A DNA stretch of 64,000 bases from Bog-473 sp963840435 (GTDB taxonomy: Bacteria > Actinomycetota > Acidimicrobiia > Acidimicrobiales > RAAP-2), in the NCBI GenBank assembly GCA_963840435.1, contig CAWIYY010000010.1, positions 248,001 to 312,000 of the forward strand, given 5' to 3'. Below the pieces are notes generated by a model. That model was not told where the DNA came from and searched no databases. It saw only the letters and a list, made by a program, of their open reading frames with translations. Positions 26,865-35,925 of this stretch are shown here, piece after piece. The position numbers and the translations under genes are program-made. Position 1 is the stretch's first letter. Every line of letters starts with the position of its first letter.

Positions 26865-27918
26865 GAGACCAGAGGGCGGGTTCGCCCTCTTCGACCTGGA
26901 TGCGGCCGTCGAGCTCGAGCACGCGCAGGTGCGACACGGCCTCGCCGACGGCGGCCCGGCGCATGAACCCCGCGATGTCGTCCCACGAGCGCGACCACTT
27001 CATGTGCGCCGCAATGTCCCATGCCGTATGGGGACCGTCGCTCAGGATGGCGATGACCTCGTTGAAACGCTCACGGTGGTGCTGGCGCAGCTCCTCGAGC
27101 CGGCGGTGCAGGTCGGTGAAGCGGTACTCGTGAGCCGGCAGAACCTCTTCCACCTCGTAGGGCTCGAGCTTGTCCAGCGACTCGAGGTACTGGCCCAGCG
27201 GGTTGGCCCCCGCCTGCGGGTGGTACGGGATGTTCGGCGTGATGCGCGGCAGGACGTGGTCGCCCGAAAGCATGAGCTGGCGTCGAGCCTCGTAGAAGCA
27301 CAGGTGGCCCGGCGAGTGGCCCGGGGTCCAGATGGCCGTGAGGTCCCAGCCCGGCACCTCCGGCTTCTGCCCGTCCTCGAGGAGGACGTCGGGCACGACC
27401 GCGTCCACCAGCGGCCGCATCGGCATGGAGGCGTTGCGCAGCGGTTCGAGCTCTTCTTCGGGCGCACCCATGCGGCGCAGGGCACCAGCTACCCGCTGCA
27501 AGAGGTCGTCGGGTTCGTCGTAGCGGTCGTGGATCAGGTCGGCATCGGCCGGATGGAGCGAGATCCAGGCGCCCGAGGCGTCCCGGATGCGGCCGGCCAG
27601 CCCGTAGTGGTCAGGGTGGATGTGGGTGACCATCACGCCCTGGACCTCGGACACCTCGCAGCCGGCGACCTTCATGCCGGCGGCCAGCGCGCCGAAGGCG
27701 TCGTCGGTGTTCCAGCCGGCGTCGACGAGGTAGGGGCCCCGGTCCGTCTCGAAGAGATACACCAACACGTAGCGGAGCGAGTTCTGGGGCAGGGGCACGG
27801 GAATGCTCCACAGGCCCGGCTGCACCCGCTCCACCTCAGGGAAGGGATCATTCGCCGCGGCCGCTCCACGGGCGTGGCCGTTGGTGTGCGGATGCGTGTG
27901 CTTGTGCGTCGAAGTCAT
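26848..27918 (-). CDS. MBL-fold metallo-hydrolase
   Basis: A 356-residue metallo-beta-lactamase-fold hydrolase. It has the metal motif THIHPDHYG near residue 97, TPGHSPGHLCFYE for the next His, LSGDHVLP for the Asp and LPAHE for the last His. A C-terminal extension of about 90 residues with a winged-helix look (DGPHTAWDIAAHM) matches the MBL-C/LACTB2-like group, which hydrolyses thioesters or small esters. The His-rich N-terminus (THKHTHPHTNGHARG) may bind metal. Its ATG overlaps the TGA of the upstream acyl-CoA dehydrogenase by 4 nt, so the two are coupled. Confidence 0.9.
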   Translation of the reverse strand: MTSTHKHTHPHTNGHARGAAAANDPFPEVERVQPGLWSIPVPLPQNSLRYVLVYLFETDRGPYLVDAGWNTDDAFGALAAGMKVAGCEVSEVQGVMVTHIHPDHYGLAGRIRDASGAWISLHPADADLIHDRYDEPDDLLQRVAGALRRMGAPEEELEPLRNASMPMRPLVDAVVPDVLLEDGQKPEVPGWDLTAIWTPGHSPGHLCFYEARRQLMLSGDHVLPRITPNIPYHPQAGANPLGQYLESLDKLEPYEVEEVLPAHEYRFTDLHRRLEELRQHHRERFNEVIAILSDGPHTAWDIAAHMKWSRSWDDIAGFMRRAAVGEAVSHLRVLELDGRIQVEEGEPALWSLTEKA

Positions 27919-29102
27919 GCTTGGCCCTTGGGTTCCCTGGGCAGCCCCAGTCCGCGCTCAGCGATCATGTTCCGCATGATCTCGTTTGTCCCTCCAGCGA
28001 TCGTCCACGCCCGAGCGTAAAGGAAGGAGTCCTGCCAGCGCCCATCCTCTTCGCTCAGCTCGTCGCCCTCAACCAACATGGAACGGGCGCCGAGCAGGGC
28101 CAACGCGGTCTCGGCGATCTCCAGATTGAGCTCGCTGAACCAGATCTTCGAGATGGGGGCGTCGGCCGCCGAGATCTGCCCCCGGGCTGCCTTGGTGGCC
28201 ATGCGTTGGCCCAAATGCCGCTGAATGCGAGACCGGGCGATCAGTTGGCCGAGGTGCTGGCGCACCGCACCGTCCCCGATGTCATGGCCCCGTCCTTCCC
28301 GGAGGCGGCCCAGCGTGATGAGCCGGTGCACCGGGTCGCCACCCCCGCCGCCTCCCCCGACCCCTGAGCGTTCTTCCACCAGGCTGGCCCCGGCCACCTT
28401 CCAGCCCTCGCCCGGAGCACCGATGACGTTGGCCGCAGGGATGCGCACCTCGTCGAAGAACACCTCGTTGAAATCGGTCGTTCCGGTCATTTCCCTGAGC
28501 GGACGGACGTCCACGCCGGCACTGCGCATGTCGAGGATGAATGCCGTGATACCCCCGGCACCCTGCACGGGCTCCGTGCGGGCCAGGAGGTAGCCATAGT
28601 CCGCCCACTGCGCCCACGTGCTCCACACCTTCTGGCCCGAGACCACATAGGTGTCTCCATCGCGCACGCCGCGGGTCTGGAGGCTCGTGAGATCACTTCC
28701 GGCGTCAGGCTCGCTGAAGAGCTGGGTCCAGATGTGATCGCCCCGCGCCATGGGCGGAAAATAGATGGCCCGCTGCTCGTCCGTACCGAAATGCTTCAGC
28801 GCACCGGCCACCAGCGGGTTGCCCAGAACGGCGGGGACGCCCGCTCGGGTCAGCTCTTGTTCGAGGATGCGCTGCTCGAAGGGATCGCCACGCTCCGTTC
28901 GGAAGCGGTCCGACACGTAGCCGGCGTCGTGGACCGCCCTCGCGTAGGCGCGCAACCTCTCCACGTCGGTCGCCAGGTCGGGCACGCGCACCCCGGTGCG
29001 CTGCTTCCACTCCAGGGTCGGCCGCTGGACGGCGAGGAAAGCCTGCAGCGTGGCCCGAAAGCCGTCATAAGTACTCGGGATGGCCGGAACGGTCACGTCC
29101 AT
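27915..29102 (-). CDS. acyl-CoA dehydrogenase
   Basis: A 395-residue FAD-dependent acyl-CoA dehydrogenase. The start ATG 29102 overlaps the 3' end of the upstream acyl-CoA dehydrogenase gene by 10 nt. Family blocks are IWTQLFSEPDAGSDLTSLQT (FAD and substrate), WSTWAQWADYGYLLART, DFNEVFFDEVRIPA and the C-terminal AWTIAGGTNEIMRNMIAERG. As in unit 2 of the fused enzyme, the residue before Gly-Thr in the GGT motif is Gly rather than Glu, so catalysis probably relies on a partner subunit. The preceding acyl-CoA dehydrogenase is the obvious candidate, giving a heteromeric FadE pair (inference). Confidence 0.92.
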   Translation of the reverse strand: MDVTVPAIPSTYDGFRATLQAFLAVQRPTLEWKQRTGVRVPDLATDVERLRAYARAVHDAGYVSDRFRTERGDPFEQRILEQELTRAGVPAVLGNPLVAGALKHFGTDEQRAIYFPPMARGDHIWTQLFSEPDAGSDLTSLQTRGVRDGDTYVVSGQKVWSTWAQWADYGYLLARTEPVQGAGGITAFILDMRSAGVDVRPLREMTGTTDFNEVFFDEVRIPAANVIGAPGEGWKVAGASLVEERSGVGGGGGGGDPVHRLITLGRLREGRGHDIGDGAVRQHLGQLIARSRIQRHLGQRMATKAARGQISAADAPISKIWFSELNLEIAETALALLGARSMLVEGDELSEEDGRWQDSFLYARAWTIAGGTNEIMRNMIAERGLGLPREPKGQA

Positions 29103-30277
29103 TGCTTCACGCGTCCTGTCGCACGGGAACAACCGACTTCGGTGAGCCGGAGCAACCGGTCGCGATGCCAGGCACCGTCGCCGTAGAGCACCTGGTTGAC
29201 CTTGGCTCGGCGTACGAAGAGGTGGACGTCGTGCTCCCAGGTGAAGCCGATCCCCCCATGCAGCTGGAGCGCCTCGCCGGCCAGATGCGCAAAGGCGTCG
29301 TCGACGTAGGCGCCGGCGGTGTCGACCGCCAGATCCTGTCCTCGAGCTCGTCGTCATAGGCCAACGCGGCGTACTCGGCGGCCACCCGCATCGCCTCGAG
29401 CTCCATCTGCAGATCGGCCAGCCGGTGCTTGATGGCCTGGAAGCTGGCGATGGTGCGCCCGAACTGCTGCCGCTTCTTGAGGTACTCGACCGTCTCGTCG
29501 AAGAGCACCTCAGCCGCACCGACCGACTCTGCGGCTTGGAGGATCGTGGCCACAGAGAGGCAGGCGGTCACGACAGACCAGCCCCTGGGGGCTGTCGACA
29601 AACCCTGGGATTCACGCAACTCGCAGCCCTTGGGGACGATCACGCTGTCGAAGGTCACCTCGGAGAAACGCCGGGTCAGATCGAGCCCGGACAGGGTGCG
29701 TTCGCTGAGTCCGGGGTGCGTGGCGGGGGACCAGGAGATTGACGAGGCTCTGATCGGGCAGCCGAGCCACTACCAGCAGGATGGCGGCCTGGCTCGCTCC
29801 CTGCACGTAACGCGAGACCCCTTCGAGTCGCCAGCCACCGTCCTCAGAGGCCGCCTGCACGGCCACCGCCGCCGGCTCGGGCGACCCGTCTTCGCTCAGG
29901 CACCAGGCCGCGGTGGCGTCGCCCCGGGCCAACCCCGGCAAGTAGGTCGCCTGCTGCGCCCGACTCCCGTAGCGCACGATGGCAGACGCCACGACGTTCG
30001 TCGGCACGAAAGGACCGGGATTGAGCTGCCGGCCGAGCTCCTCGGCGAGGCCCACCAGGTCAACCATGGGCTGTGCGGTGACGCTGCCGCCCCCGTGCTC
30101 CTCGGGCACGAGCATGGCGGTCCATCCCAGCTCGGCCCCCTGTCGCCACAGGTCAGGGTCGAACGGGTCGGCCTCCTCCATGACCAGTCGCACGTCTGCC
30201 CGCGACTGGTGCTCGGCCAGGAACCGGCGCGTGGTCGAGCGCAGGAGCTCCTGCTCCTCGCTGAAGGCGAAATCCAT
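29093..30277 (-). pseudogene. acyl-CoA dehydrogenase with two compensating frameshifts
   Basis: From ATG 30277 the protein reads as an acyl-CoA dehydrogenase N-terminal domain (MDFAFSEEQELLRSTTRRFL). Near 29713-29716 a run of four G (C on the coding strand) shifts the frame by an apparent extra base; similarity continues as ERTLSGLDLTRRFSEVTFDS. Near 29330 a second indel returns to the first frame, which ends HGGIGFTWEHDVHLF then RRAKVNQVLYGDGAW and stops at 29093. Correcting both gives a normal-length chain of about 394 residues. The intervening segment is fully family-like, so assembly errors are at least as likely as true decay. The HGGIGFTWEHD ending is like unit 1 of the fused FadE34-like enzyme. 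Confidence 0.8.
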
Positions 30278-30309
30278 GGCTCAATGATTCCCTTCCGGCG
30301 CAGTGCCCA

Positions 30310-31878
30310 CTACACGTTGCGCTCGGCCGCGGTCCAGTACTCGTCGCGTAGGAGCCGCTTGTAGAGCTTGCCCCCGTCGGTCCGAGGCAGCTCCTGGCGG
30401 AAGTCGACTGTGCGCGGGCACTTGTAGCGGCTCATGCGCTCCTGGCAGAACGCGATGAGCTCACTCGCCAGGGCCTCGGAGGGCTCGACGCCGTCGACCA
30501 CCTCCACGACGGCCTTCACCGACTCGCCCCATTCGAGATCAGGCACACCGATCACCGCCACGTCGCCGACTGCCGGGTGGGCGGCGAGCACCCCCTCGAC
30601 CTCAGCCGGGTAGATGTTGACGCCACCGCTGATGATCATGTCCTTGGCCCGGTCGCTGATGAAGAGATACCCGTCCTCGTCAATGGAGCCAATGTCGCCC
30701 AGCGTGAATGCCTTGCCGCGGGTCACCGACGCGGTGAGCTCGGGATCATCCTTGTAGGCGAAGGAGCTCCCGCGTTCGGGTTCGAGGTAGACGCCTCCGA
30801 TCTCCCCGCGGGGCAACTCGCGACCCTCGTCGTCCAAGATCATGATCTTCATTCCGGCCACCGAACGGCCCACCGTTCCTGGCTTCTCCAACCAGCGGTA
30901 GGGCTTGGCGATGGTCGCCGCGCCCTCCATGCCGCCGTAGGTCTCCCAGATCACCGGGCCCCACCACTCCATCATCTGCTTCTTGATCTCAAGCGGGCAG
31001 GGGGCTGCCGAGTGGACGACGACCTGCAGGCTCGAGACGTCGTAGCGCTCCCTCGTAGCCTCGGGTAGCCGCAGGAAGCGGACGAACTGGGTCGGCACCA
31101 TGTAGGCCGTCGTCACCCGATGCCGCTCGATCATCGCCAGCGATCGTTCCGGGTCGAACTTGCCCACGATGGCCAGTCCCTGGCCCACGTTGAGCGCACC
31201 GAGATAGAAACCCTGGCAGCCGCCGTGATGCATGCCGGCCGAGACCAGGTGCACCCCTTCGTGGGGCAGGAACTGGAAGGCATGGCCGAAGCTCTTGGCG
31301 TGGTCAGCCGCCACCGAGGGGTTCACCTTCGAGCTGTTCGGCCGCACCACGGCCTTGGGCTGCCCGGTGGTCCCCGACGAGTACGAGATGGGGAGGCCTA
31401 GCCGGCGGTCGGCCGGCTCCGTCTCGGGGTGGCCATCGACGATCGATTCGGAACTCGCCCAGCCCGGAATCGGACCGCCCACCGCAACGCGCAGCCGGAC
31501 AGAGCCTGTACCGGTCAGCTGGTCGGCCCGATCGGCATAGTCGGCGTGCAGCACGACGGCTGCTGCGCCCGAGTGATCGACGATGCGCTTGACCTCCGCT
31601 CCGGAGAGCGCCGGGTTGAGCGAGATGGATTGAAATCCACCCTCCTGGGCCGCCAGCTGCCAAACGACGATGTCGGCGTCATTCGGCAAGGCGTAGGCGA
31701 TGATGTCGCCCACCTCGAGGCCCTGGGCGCGCAGGCCGTGCACCAGTTGGTGAGCCCGCCCGGCCAGCTCCCCGAAGGACAGCGTGAGCCCCGACGGGGA
31801 GGCCACAATGGCCGGGAGTTCGGGGCGGTCGTCGGCGACATACCAGAATCCGAGCCGCTGATCCCAGGGGTGCTTCAT
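30310..31878 (-). CDS. acyl-CoA synthetase (AMP-dependent ligase)
   Basis: A 522-residue adenylate-forming ligase that makes acyl-CoA from a carboxylate, ATP and CoA. Core motifs: P-loop LPISYSSGTTGQPKAVV, A5 WETYGGMEG, A7 FTLGDIGSIDEDGYLFISDR, A8 KDMIISGGVNIYPAEVEG, and the catalytic A10 Lys in RTDGGKLYKRLLRDEY. The start at ATG 31878 is preceded by TATACT 9 nt upstream with no Shine-Dalgarno. It is followed after 32 nt by the acyl-CoA dehydrogenase pair and the MBL gene, forming a plausible activation-oxidation-hydrolysis operon. Confidence 0.94.
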   Translation of the reverse strand: MKHPWDQRLGFWYVADDRPELPAIVASPSGLTLSFGELAGRAHQLVHGLRAQGLEVGDIIAYALPNDADIVVWQLAAQEGGFQSISLNPALSGAEVKRIVDHSGAAAVVLHADYADRADQLTGTGSVRLRVAVGGPIPGWASSESIVDGHPETEPADRRLGLPISYSSGTTGQPKAVVRPNSSKVNPSVAADHAKSFGHAFQFLPHEGVHLVSAGMHHGGCQGFYLGALNVGQGLAIVGKFDPERSLAMIERHRVTTAYMVPTQFVRFLRLPEATRERYDVSSLQVVVHSAAPCPLEIKKQMMEWWGPVIWETYGGMEGAATIAKPYRWLEKPGTVGRSVAGMKIMILDDEGRELPRGEIGGVYLEPERGSSFAYKDDPELTASVTRGKAFTLGDIGSIDEDGYLFISDRAKDMIISGGVNIYPAEVEGVLAAHPAVGDVAVIGVPDLEWGESVKAVVEVVDGVEPSEALASELIAFCQERMSRYKCPRTVDFRQELPRTDGGKLYKRLLRDEYWTAAERNV

Positions 31879-31899
31879 CGAGAATAGAGTATACCGATA
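31879..31899. promoter_or_regulatory. 21-bp divergent promoter region sharing a GTATAC core
   Basis: Only 21 nt separate the ATG of the acyl-CoA synthetase (minus) from the ATG of the HAD gene (plus). The palindromic GTATAC at 31889-31894 provides TATACT on the minus strand (9 nt from its ATG) and TATACC on the plus strand (4 nt from its ATG). Both transcripts would be leaderless or nearly so, and the two -10 elements overlap. Confidence 0.5.
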
Positions 31900-32388
31900 A
31901 TGGGTTCCGCCTACCGCACGCTGGGACGATCGGACGCGCCACCGACAGCGGAGGTCGCGTGCTGGGTCTTCGACGTCGACGGGTGCTTGGTCGACTCGCT
32001 CACCGGATCCTCCCTGCGGCCGGGTGCGCGGGACCTGCTGGCCGCCTTGGCAGCCCGGAGGAAGCGGGTGCTCCTCTGGAGTGCCGGAGGGGACGAGTAC
32101 GCGGCCCAGAGGGTCGCCCAGTTCGGGGTGGAATCCCTCGTGGACGGCTTCTATGCCAAGGAGGGCCGTGACAAGTCGGGCTTCTATTGCACGTCGCACT
32201 TGGCCCTCGGGCCCGGGCCGGTGGCCTTCGTGGACGACCACCCGGAGGATCTGTCCCCCGAACTGACCGTCGTCGCCGTCTCGCCGTATCTGGTCGATGA
32301 CCCCCACGATCGCGGGCTGGACGAAGTCGCCCGGCGGGCCGGGCTCCCGCCGACGGACGCCTCCGGCCCGCACCCTGTGCGGAGTTGA
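31900..32388 (+). CDS. HAD-superfamily hydrolase-like protein
   Basis: A 162-residue protein with HAD motif I VFDVDGCLVDS, where the two Asp residues are the nucleophile and general acid, motif II RVLLWSAGG and motif IV VAFVDDHPEDL. There is no cap domain, so a macromolecular or protein-bound phosphate is a likely substrate. The start ATG 31900 is adjacent to a TATACC/GATAAT patch and no Shine-Dalgarno. It is divergent from the acyl-CoA synthetase and 67 nt before a CoA-transferase. No catalytic specificity can be inferred. Confidence 0.82.
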   Translation: MGSAYRTLGRSDAPPTAEVACWVFDVDGCLVDSLTGSSLRPGARDLLAALAARRKRVLLWSAGGDEYAAQRVAQFGVESLVDGFYAKEGRDKSGFYCTSHLALGPGPVAFVDDHPEDLSPELTVVAVSPYLVDDPHDRGLDEVARRAGLPPTDASGPHPVRS

Positions 32389-32455
32389 GTACACCTATTC
32401 GGGCATCGGCGCTTAGTGTCTGCCCGCAGCATCGGTGGACAGATCGGGGGTTCCT

Positions 32456-33662
32456 ATGGCCGGACCATTGAGCGGGGTACGTGTCGTCGAGGTGGCCAAC
32501 TGGACGTTCGTCCCAGCCGCCGGCGCGGTTTTGGCCGATCTCGGCGCGGACGTCATCAAGGTCGAATCACCAAACGGCGATCCGCAGCGTGCCCTCTTGA
32601 ACATGCTCAACCTCAAAGGGGGCGGTCCCAACCCGTTCGTCGAGATCCCGAACCGGGGGAAGCGGAGCGTGACCTGTGATCTCTCCACCGATGCCGGGCA
32701 CGAGGCGCTCGTTGCCATCGTCCGGTCGGCCGACGTCTTCGTGACGTCCAACCTGGCTCCCATCCGCCGCAAGTTGCGGATCGAAGTGGAGGACATCCGC
32801 GCCGCCAACCCCGACATCATTTATGTGCGGGGGACGGGCTGGGGCAACCAGGGACCCATGGCGGACGTCGGGGGCTATGACATGGCCTGCGGCTGGGCCA
32901 GCAGCGGCATGGCCTTCAAAATGAACAAGGGCGGGATCGAACCACTGCCCCAGCCGCCGGCGTTCTTCGACCTCCAGGGGGCAAACACCATCGCCGGAGC
33001 CATCGGCTTCGCGCTCTTCAAGCGGGCCAACACTGGCGAGACATCCGTGGTCGACGTCTCCTTGATGCACGTGGGCATGTGGGCGCTCTCGCCCGACATC
33101 ACGGGTGCGCCCTACAGCGGCGACGTCGTCGGCTACGGAGATCGCAAGGAGTCGCCCAACCCGCTGGTGAACGGCTACGCCACCAAGGACGACCGCTGGG
33201 TCTACTTCGTCTGCCTGCAGCCCGACCGGTTCTGGGAGGAGTTCTGCACGCTCCTGGGACGCCACGACCTGATCACCGATCGCGCGCTACGTCGACTCCA
33301 AGGCACGCTACGAGAACCGGGTGGAATTGGTAACGGAGCTCGACCGCGAGTTCATCGGGCTCACGCTGGACGAGATCCGGGAAAAGTTCGAGGGGTTCAG
33401 CGGGGTCTGGGCGCCGGTCCTGCGCCCGTCCGAGCTGCACTCCCATCCCCAGGTCGACGTCAACGGCTACCTCCCCCACGTGACGGCACACGACGGTTCC
33501 GACTACCGCATCGTGGCGGCACCGGCCCACTTCTCGGGCCACACGACCGCTCCGCCCGGTCCGGCGCCAGAACTCGGTCAGCACACCGAGGAGGTCCTGC
33601 TCGAGTCCGGTTTGGATTGGGACGCCATCGGAGCGCTTCGAGAAGCCGGTGGACTGGGATGA
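32456..33662 (+). pseudogene. CaiB/BaiF family CoA-transferase, frameshifted
   Basis: From ATG 32456 the product is a class III CoA-transferase (GVRVVEVANWTFVPAAG, LGADVIKVESPNGDP, DVSLMHVGMWAL). After LLGRHDLITD, near 33281, similarity moves to the next frame as ARYVDSKARYENRVELVTE and runs through LGQHTEEVLLESGLDW to TGA 33662. The shift corresponds to one extra base in a CGCGCGC run. The rejoined protein would be about 401 residues, a full-length enzyme. It resembles the CoA-transferase at 37203 (shared LEVAEHTFVPAAS-type start), so the two may be recent paralogues. An assembly indel is a real possibility. Confidence 0.82.
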
Positions 33663-33734
33663 GCGAACAAGGGCGGAGGACTGCGGTATCGCCCTCTTGA
33701 CTCTCCCGCGAGGGGAGGCACGAAGATTTCTCCC

Positions 33735-34139
33735 ATGGGATCGATCATCAAGACCATTGACGTCAGGACCGGCACCCGCGAGGTGTGGGACGCCCTTCAC
33801 GACTTCGGCGCCCTCCACGAGCGGCTGGTCCCCGGCTTTGTCGTGGACGCCCGGTTGGACGGGCGCGACCGGGTCGTCACGTTTGCCTCCGGCGCCGTGG
33901 CGACCGAGCGCCTCGTGAGTGCCGATCCCGAGCGGCGTCGCCTCGTCTATGCCGTGGTCGACGGCGGCCTGCCCTTCGACCACCACCAGTCGAGCGTCGA
34001 GGTGGTCGAGTCCGACCACTCGGAAGAGGGGTGCCGGATCGTCTGGACGACAGACCTGCTGCCCGACCGCCTCGACCCCGTCGTCGACAGTCTGATGCAC
34101 GAGGGTGCGGCAGCCATGCTCAGCGCCTTCGGCGCCTGA
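33735..34139 (+). CDS. SRPBCC-family protein (polyketide cyclase/dehydrase-like)
   Basis: A 134-residue START/Bet v1-like hydrophobic-ligand-binding protein. It has the usual order: an N-terminal strand IIKTIDVRTGTREVWDALHD, a ligand-binding loop around LHERLVPGF, central strands RVVTFASGAVATERLV and RLVYAVVDGGLPFDHH, and a long C-terminal helix. The gene is 73 nt after the frameshifted CoA-transferase and 8 nt before the MerR regulator, suggesting cotranscription with the regulator. No catalytic residues are defined for this family group, so the ligand is unknown. Confidence 0.85.
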   Translation: MGSIIKTIDVRTGTREVWDALHDFGALHERLVPGFVVDARLDGRDRVVTFASGAVATERLVSADPERRRLVYAVVDGGLPFDHHQSSVEVVESDHSEEGCRIVWTTDLLPDRLDPVVDSLMHEGAAAMLSAFGA

Positions 34140-34146
34140 CCGCGGC

Positions 34147-34932
34147 GTGGACACCCTCGTCGCCATCGGCGACTTCTCAAAAATGACCTACCTGAGCGTC
34201 AAGGCGCTGCGGCACTACCACGACGTCGGTCTGTTGGAACCAGCAGACATCGATCCTTCCTCGGGATACCGGCGCTATTCGACCAGCCAGGTCCCGGTGG
34301 CGCAGGCCATCCGTCGCTTCCGCGACCTCGAGATGCCGCTCGAGGAGATCCGCCTCGTCCTGGCGGCGCCCGACGCGGCCACCGGGAACAAGGCGCTCCT
34401 CCGTCACCTGGAGCGGATGCAGCGCCAGCTCGAGCACACCCAGCGCACCGTCGCTTCCCTCCAAGAGGTGCTGTGCGCTCAGGTGGATGCGGCAGGCCGG
34501 GTCGAGATCAGACACCTGCCCTCGCTCTCCGTCGTGGTGCACTCAGCGCAGGTGGAATTCGATGTGTGTTCGGAGTGGCTGCCCGGCGCGTTGCGACGCC
34601 TGCACGACGAAGCGGCGCACTCGGGACTGACCGTGGCCGGGGTGGATGGAGCACTGTACGCCGACGAGTTCTTCGAGGCCGGTCTCGGTGAAGTGACGGC
34701 CTTCGTCCCCGTCGCGGACACCGACGGCGGCGCGGTGACGACCCTGTCCCCGTGCACGATGGCCGTGCTCGCGCACGAGGGACCGATCGACGACCTCGAC
34801 CGCACCTACGGCGCGCTCGGCAGCATCGTGGCCGAGCGCGGGATCGCCGGGTCCGGGCCGATCCGAGAGCACTACATCACCGAGTCACGCACCGAGGTCT
34901 GCTGGCCCGTGGCCACCGCCGAGGGCAGCTAG
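34147..34932 (+). CDS. MerR-family transcriptional regulator with GyrI-like effector domain
   Basis: A 261-residue BmrR/TipAL-like regulator started at GTG 34147. The winged helix DFSKMTYLSVKALRHYHDVG and the GYRRYSTSQV wing lie in the first 45 residues, a dimer coiled coil spans about 75-115 (RHLERMQRQLEHTQRTVASL), and residues 120-255 form a GyrI-like ligand-binding domain (LSVVVHSAQVEFD, CTMAVLAHEGPIDD). It lacks Cys ligands typical of metal sensors, so it probably senses a small organic compound, perhaps a substrate of the neighbouring CoA-transferases. It overlaps the convergent crotonase-like gene by 4 nt. Confidence 0.9.
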   Translation: MDTLVAIGDFSKMTYLSVKALRHYHDVGLLEPADIDPSSGYRRYSTSQVPVAQAIRRFRDLEMPLEEIRLVLAAPDAATGNKALLRHLERMQRQLEHTQRTVASLQEVLCAQVDAAGRVEIRHLPSLSVVVHSAQVEFDVCSEWLPGALRRLHDEAAHSGLTVAGVDGALYADEFFEAGLGEVTAFVPVADTDGGAVTTLSPCTMAVLAHEGPIDDLDRTYGALGSIVAERGIAGSGPIREHYITESRTEVCWPVATAEGS

Positions 34933-35828
34933 GCCGTGACGACGTCCACCAGACCCCAGGCCAGCGCGGTCTCCGCGTCGATGGCGCGCCCGGACAGGCC
35001 GAGCCATGCGGTTCGTTGGCGCCCGATGCGCAGGGGCAGGCTGACCGTTCCTCCGGCGCCGGGCACCAGACCCAGGCCGATCTCGGGCAGCGCGATCTGC
35101 GTGTCGGCCGACGCGACCACCGTGTCGGTGAAGGCGGCCAGCTCAATGCCGGATCCAAACGTGGTGCCGTGGATATAGGCCGTCGTCGGCTGCAGCAAAC
35201 GGGCCAGAACCCGGGCCACACTTCGTTCGAGCCGGATCAGGTGGGCCGAGGCCGGGTCGGACCGGGTACCGAACTCGTTCAGATCGCCCCCCGAGCAGAA
35301 GGCCCGCCCCTCGCCGCGTACCTCCACGCTCGTGATGCCGTTGTCGGCAGCCGCCACGGTGAATCCCTCGACCAGCTCGTCGCGCATCCGTGAGTCCAGC
35401 GCGTTCAAACGGTCCGGCCTGGTCATGGTGACCACCAGGGTCTCGTCGTGGCGTTCGACCCGGACCCGGGGAGCGTCATCGCCTTCGAGACGGGCCGGCC
35501 GGCTCGCCCTCCAGGCCGTGAACTCTGGGCCCGACTGGAGCACCGAATAGGCCGACGACTCGGCCACCAGTCCGTCCTCGACCGTCCTGCGCGCCTGGCC
35601 CCGCAGGAGAAGGGCCAGGGTGGTGGCAGCGATCGGGTGCGCCTCGACGTTTGCGGCGATGGCTTCGAGGACACTGTCGCCCTCGGGGACCAGGACGTCG
35701 CACAGCTGCCCCCAGCGTCGGTCCGGCTCGCCTCGCGACACTCCCACCACCACGAATGGCAGGCTGGTGAGCCGTTCGACGGTCTCCTCATCCGGTGCGG
35801 GCGACGCGTCACTCAGCTGTACCAGCAC
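34929..35828 (-). CDS. enoyl-CoA hydratase/isomerase-like protein with N-terminal extension
   Basis: The called start is GTG 35828, giving 299 residues. The crotonase domain occupies about 105-299: VVTMTRPDRLNALDSRM, GEGRAFCSGGDLNEF, GTTFGSGIELAAF and PEIGLGLVPGAGG. The first 100 residues look like a degenerate second crotonase half. The sequence stays protein-like upstream of 35828 (SADALLDELHRPVPSERSGA) back to a TAA near 35913, but only CTG or ATT codons could start it. A TAACGT -10-like hexamer there suggests a possible leaderless non-ATG start. It faces the CoA-transferase at 35926 and is probably coregulated with it. Confidence 0.8.
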   Translation of the reverse strand: MLVQLSDASPAPDEETVERLTSLPFVVVGVSRGEPDRRWGQLCDVLVPEGDSVLEAIAANVEAHPIAATTLALLLRGQARRTVEDGLVAESSAYSVLQSGPEFTAWRASRPARLEGDDAPRVRVERHDETLVVTMTRPDRLNALDSRMRDELVEGFTVAAADNGITSVEVRGEGRAFCSGGDLNEFGTRSDPASAHLIRLERSVARVLARLLQPTTAYIHGTTFGSGIELAAFTDTVVASADTQIALPEIGLGLVPGAGGTVSLPLRIGRQRTAWLGLSGRAIDAETALAWGLVDVVTA

Positions 35829-35925
35829 CGCCCCGCTGCGCTCGGACGGGACCGGCCGGTGCAGCTCGTCGAGAAGAGCGTCAGCACTGAGGATGTCCAG
35901 AATCGCGAGACGTTACCCTGCGCTC

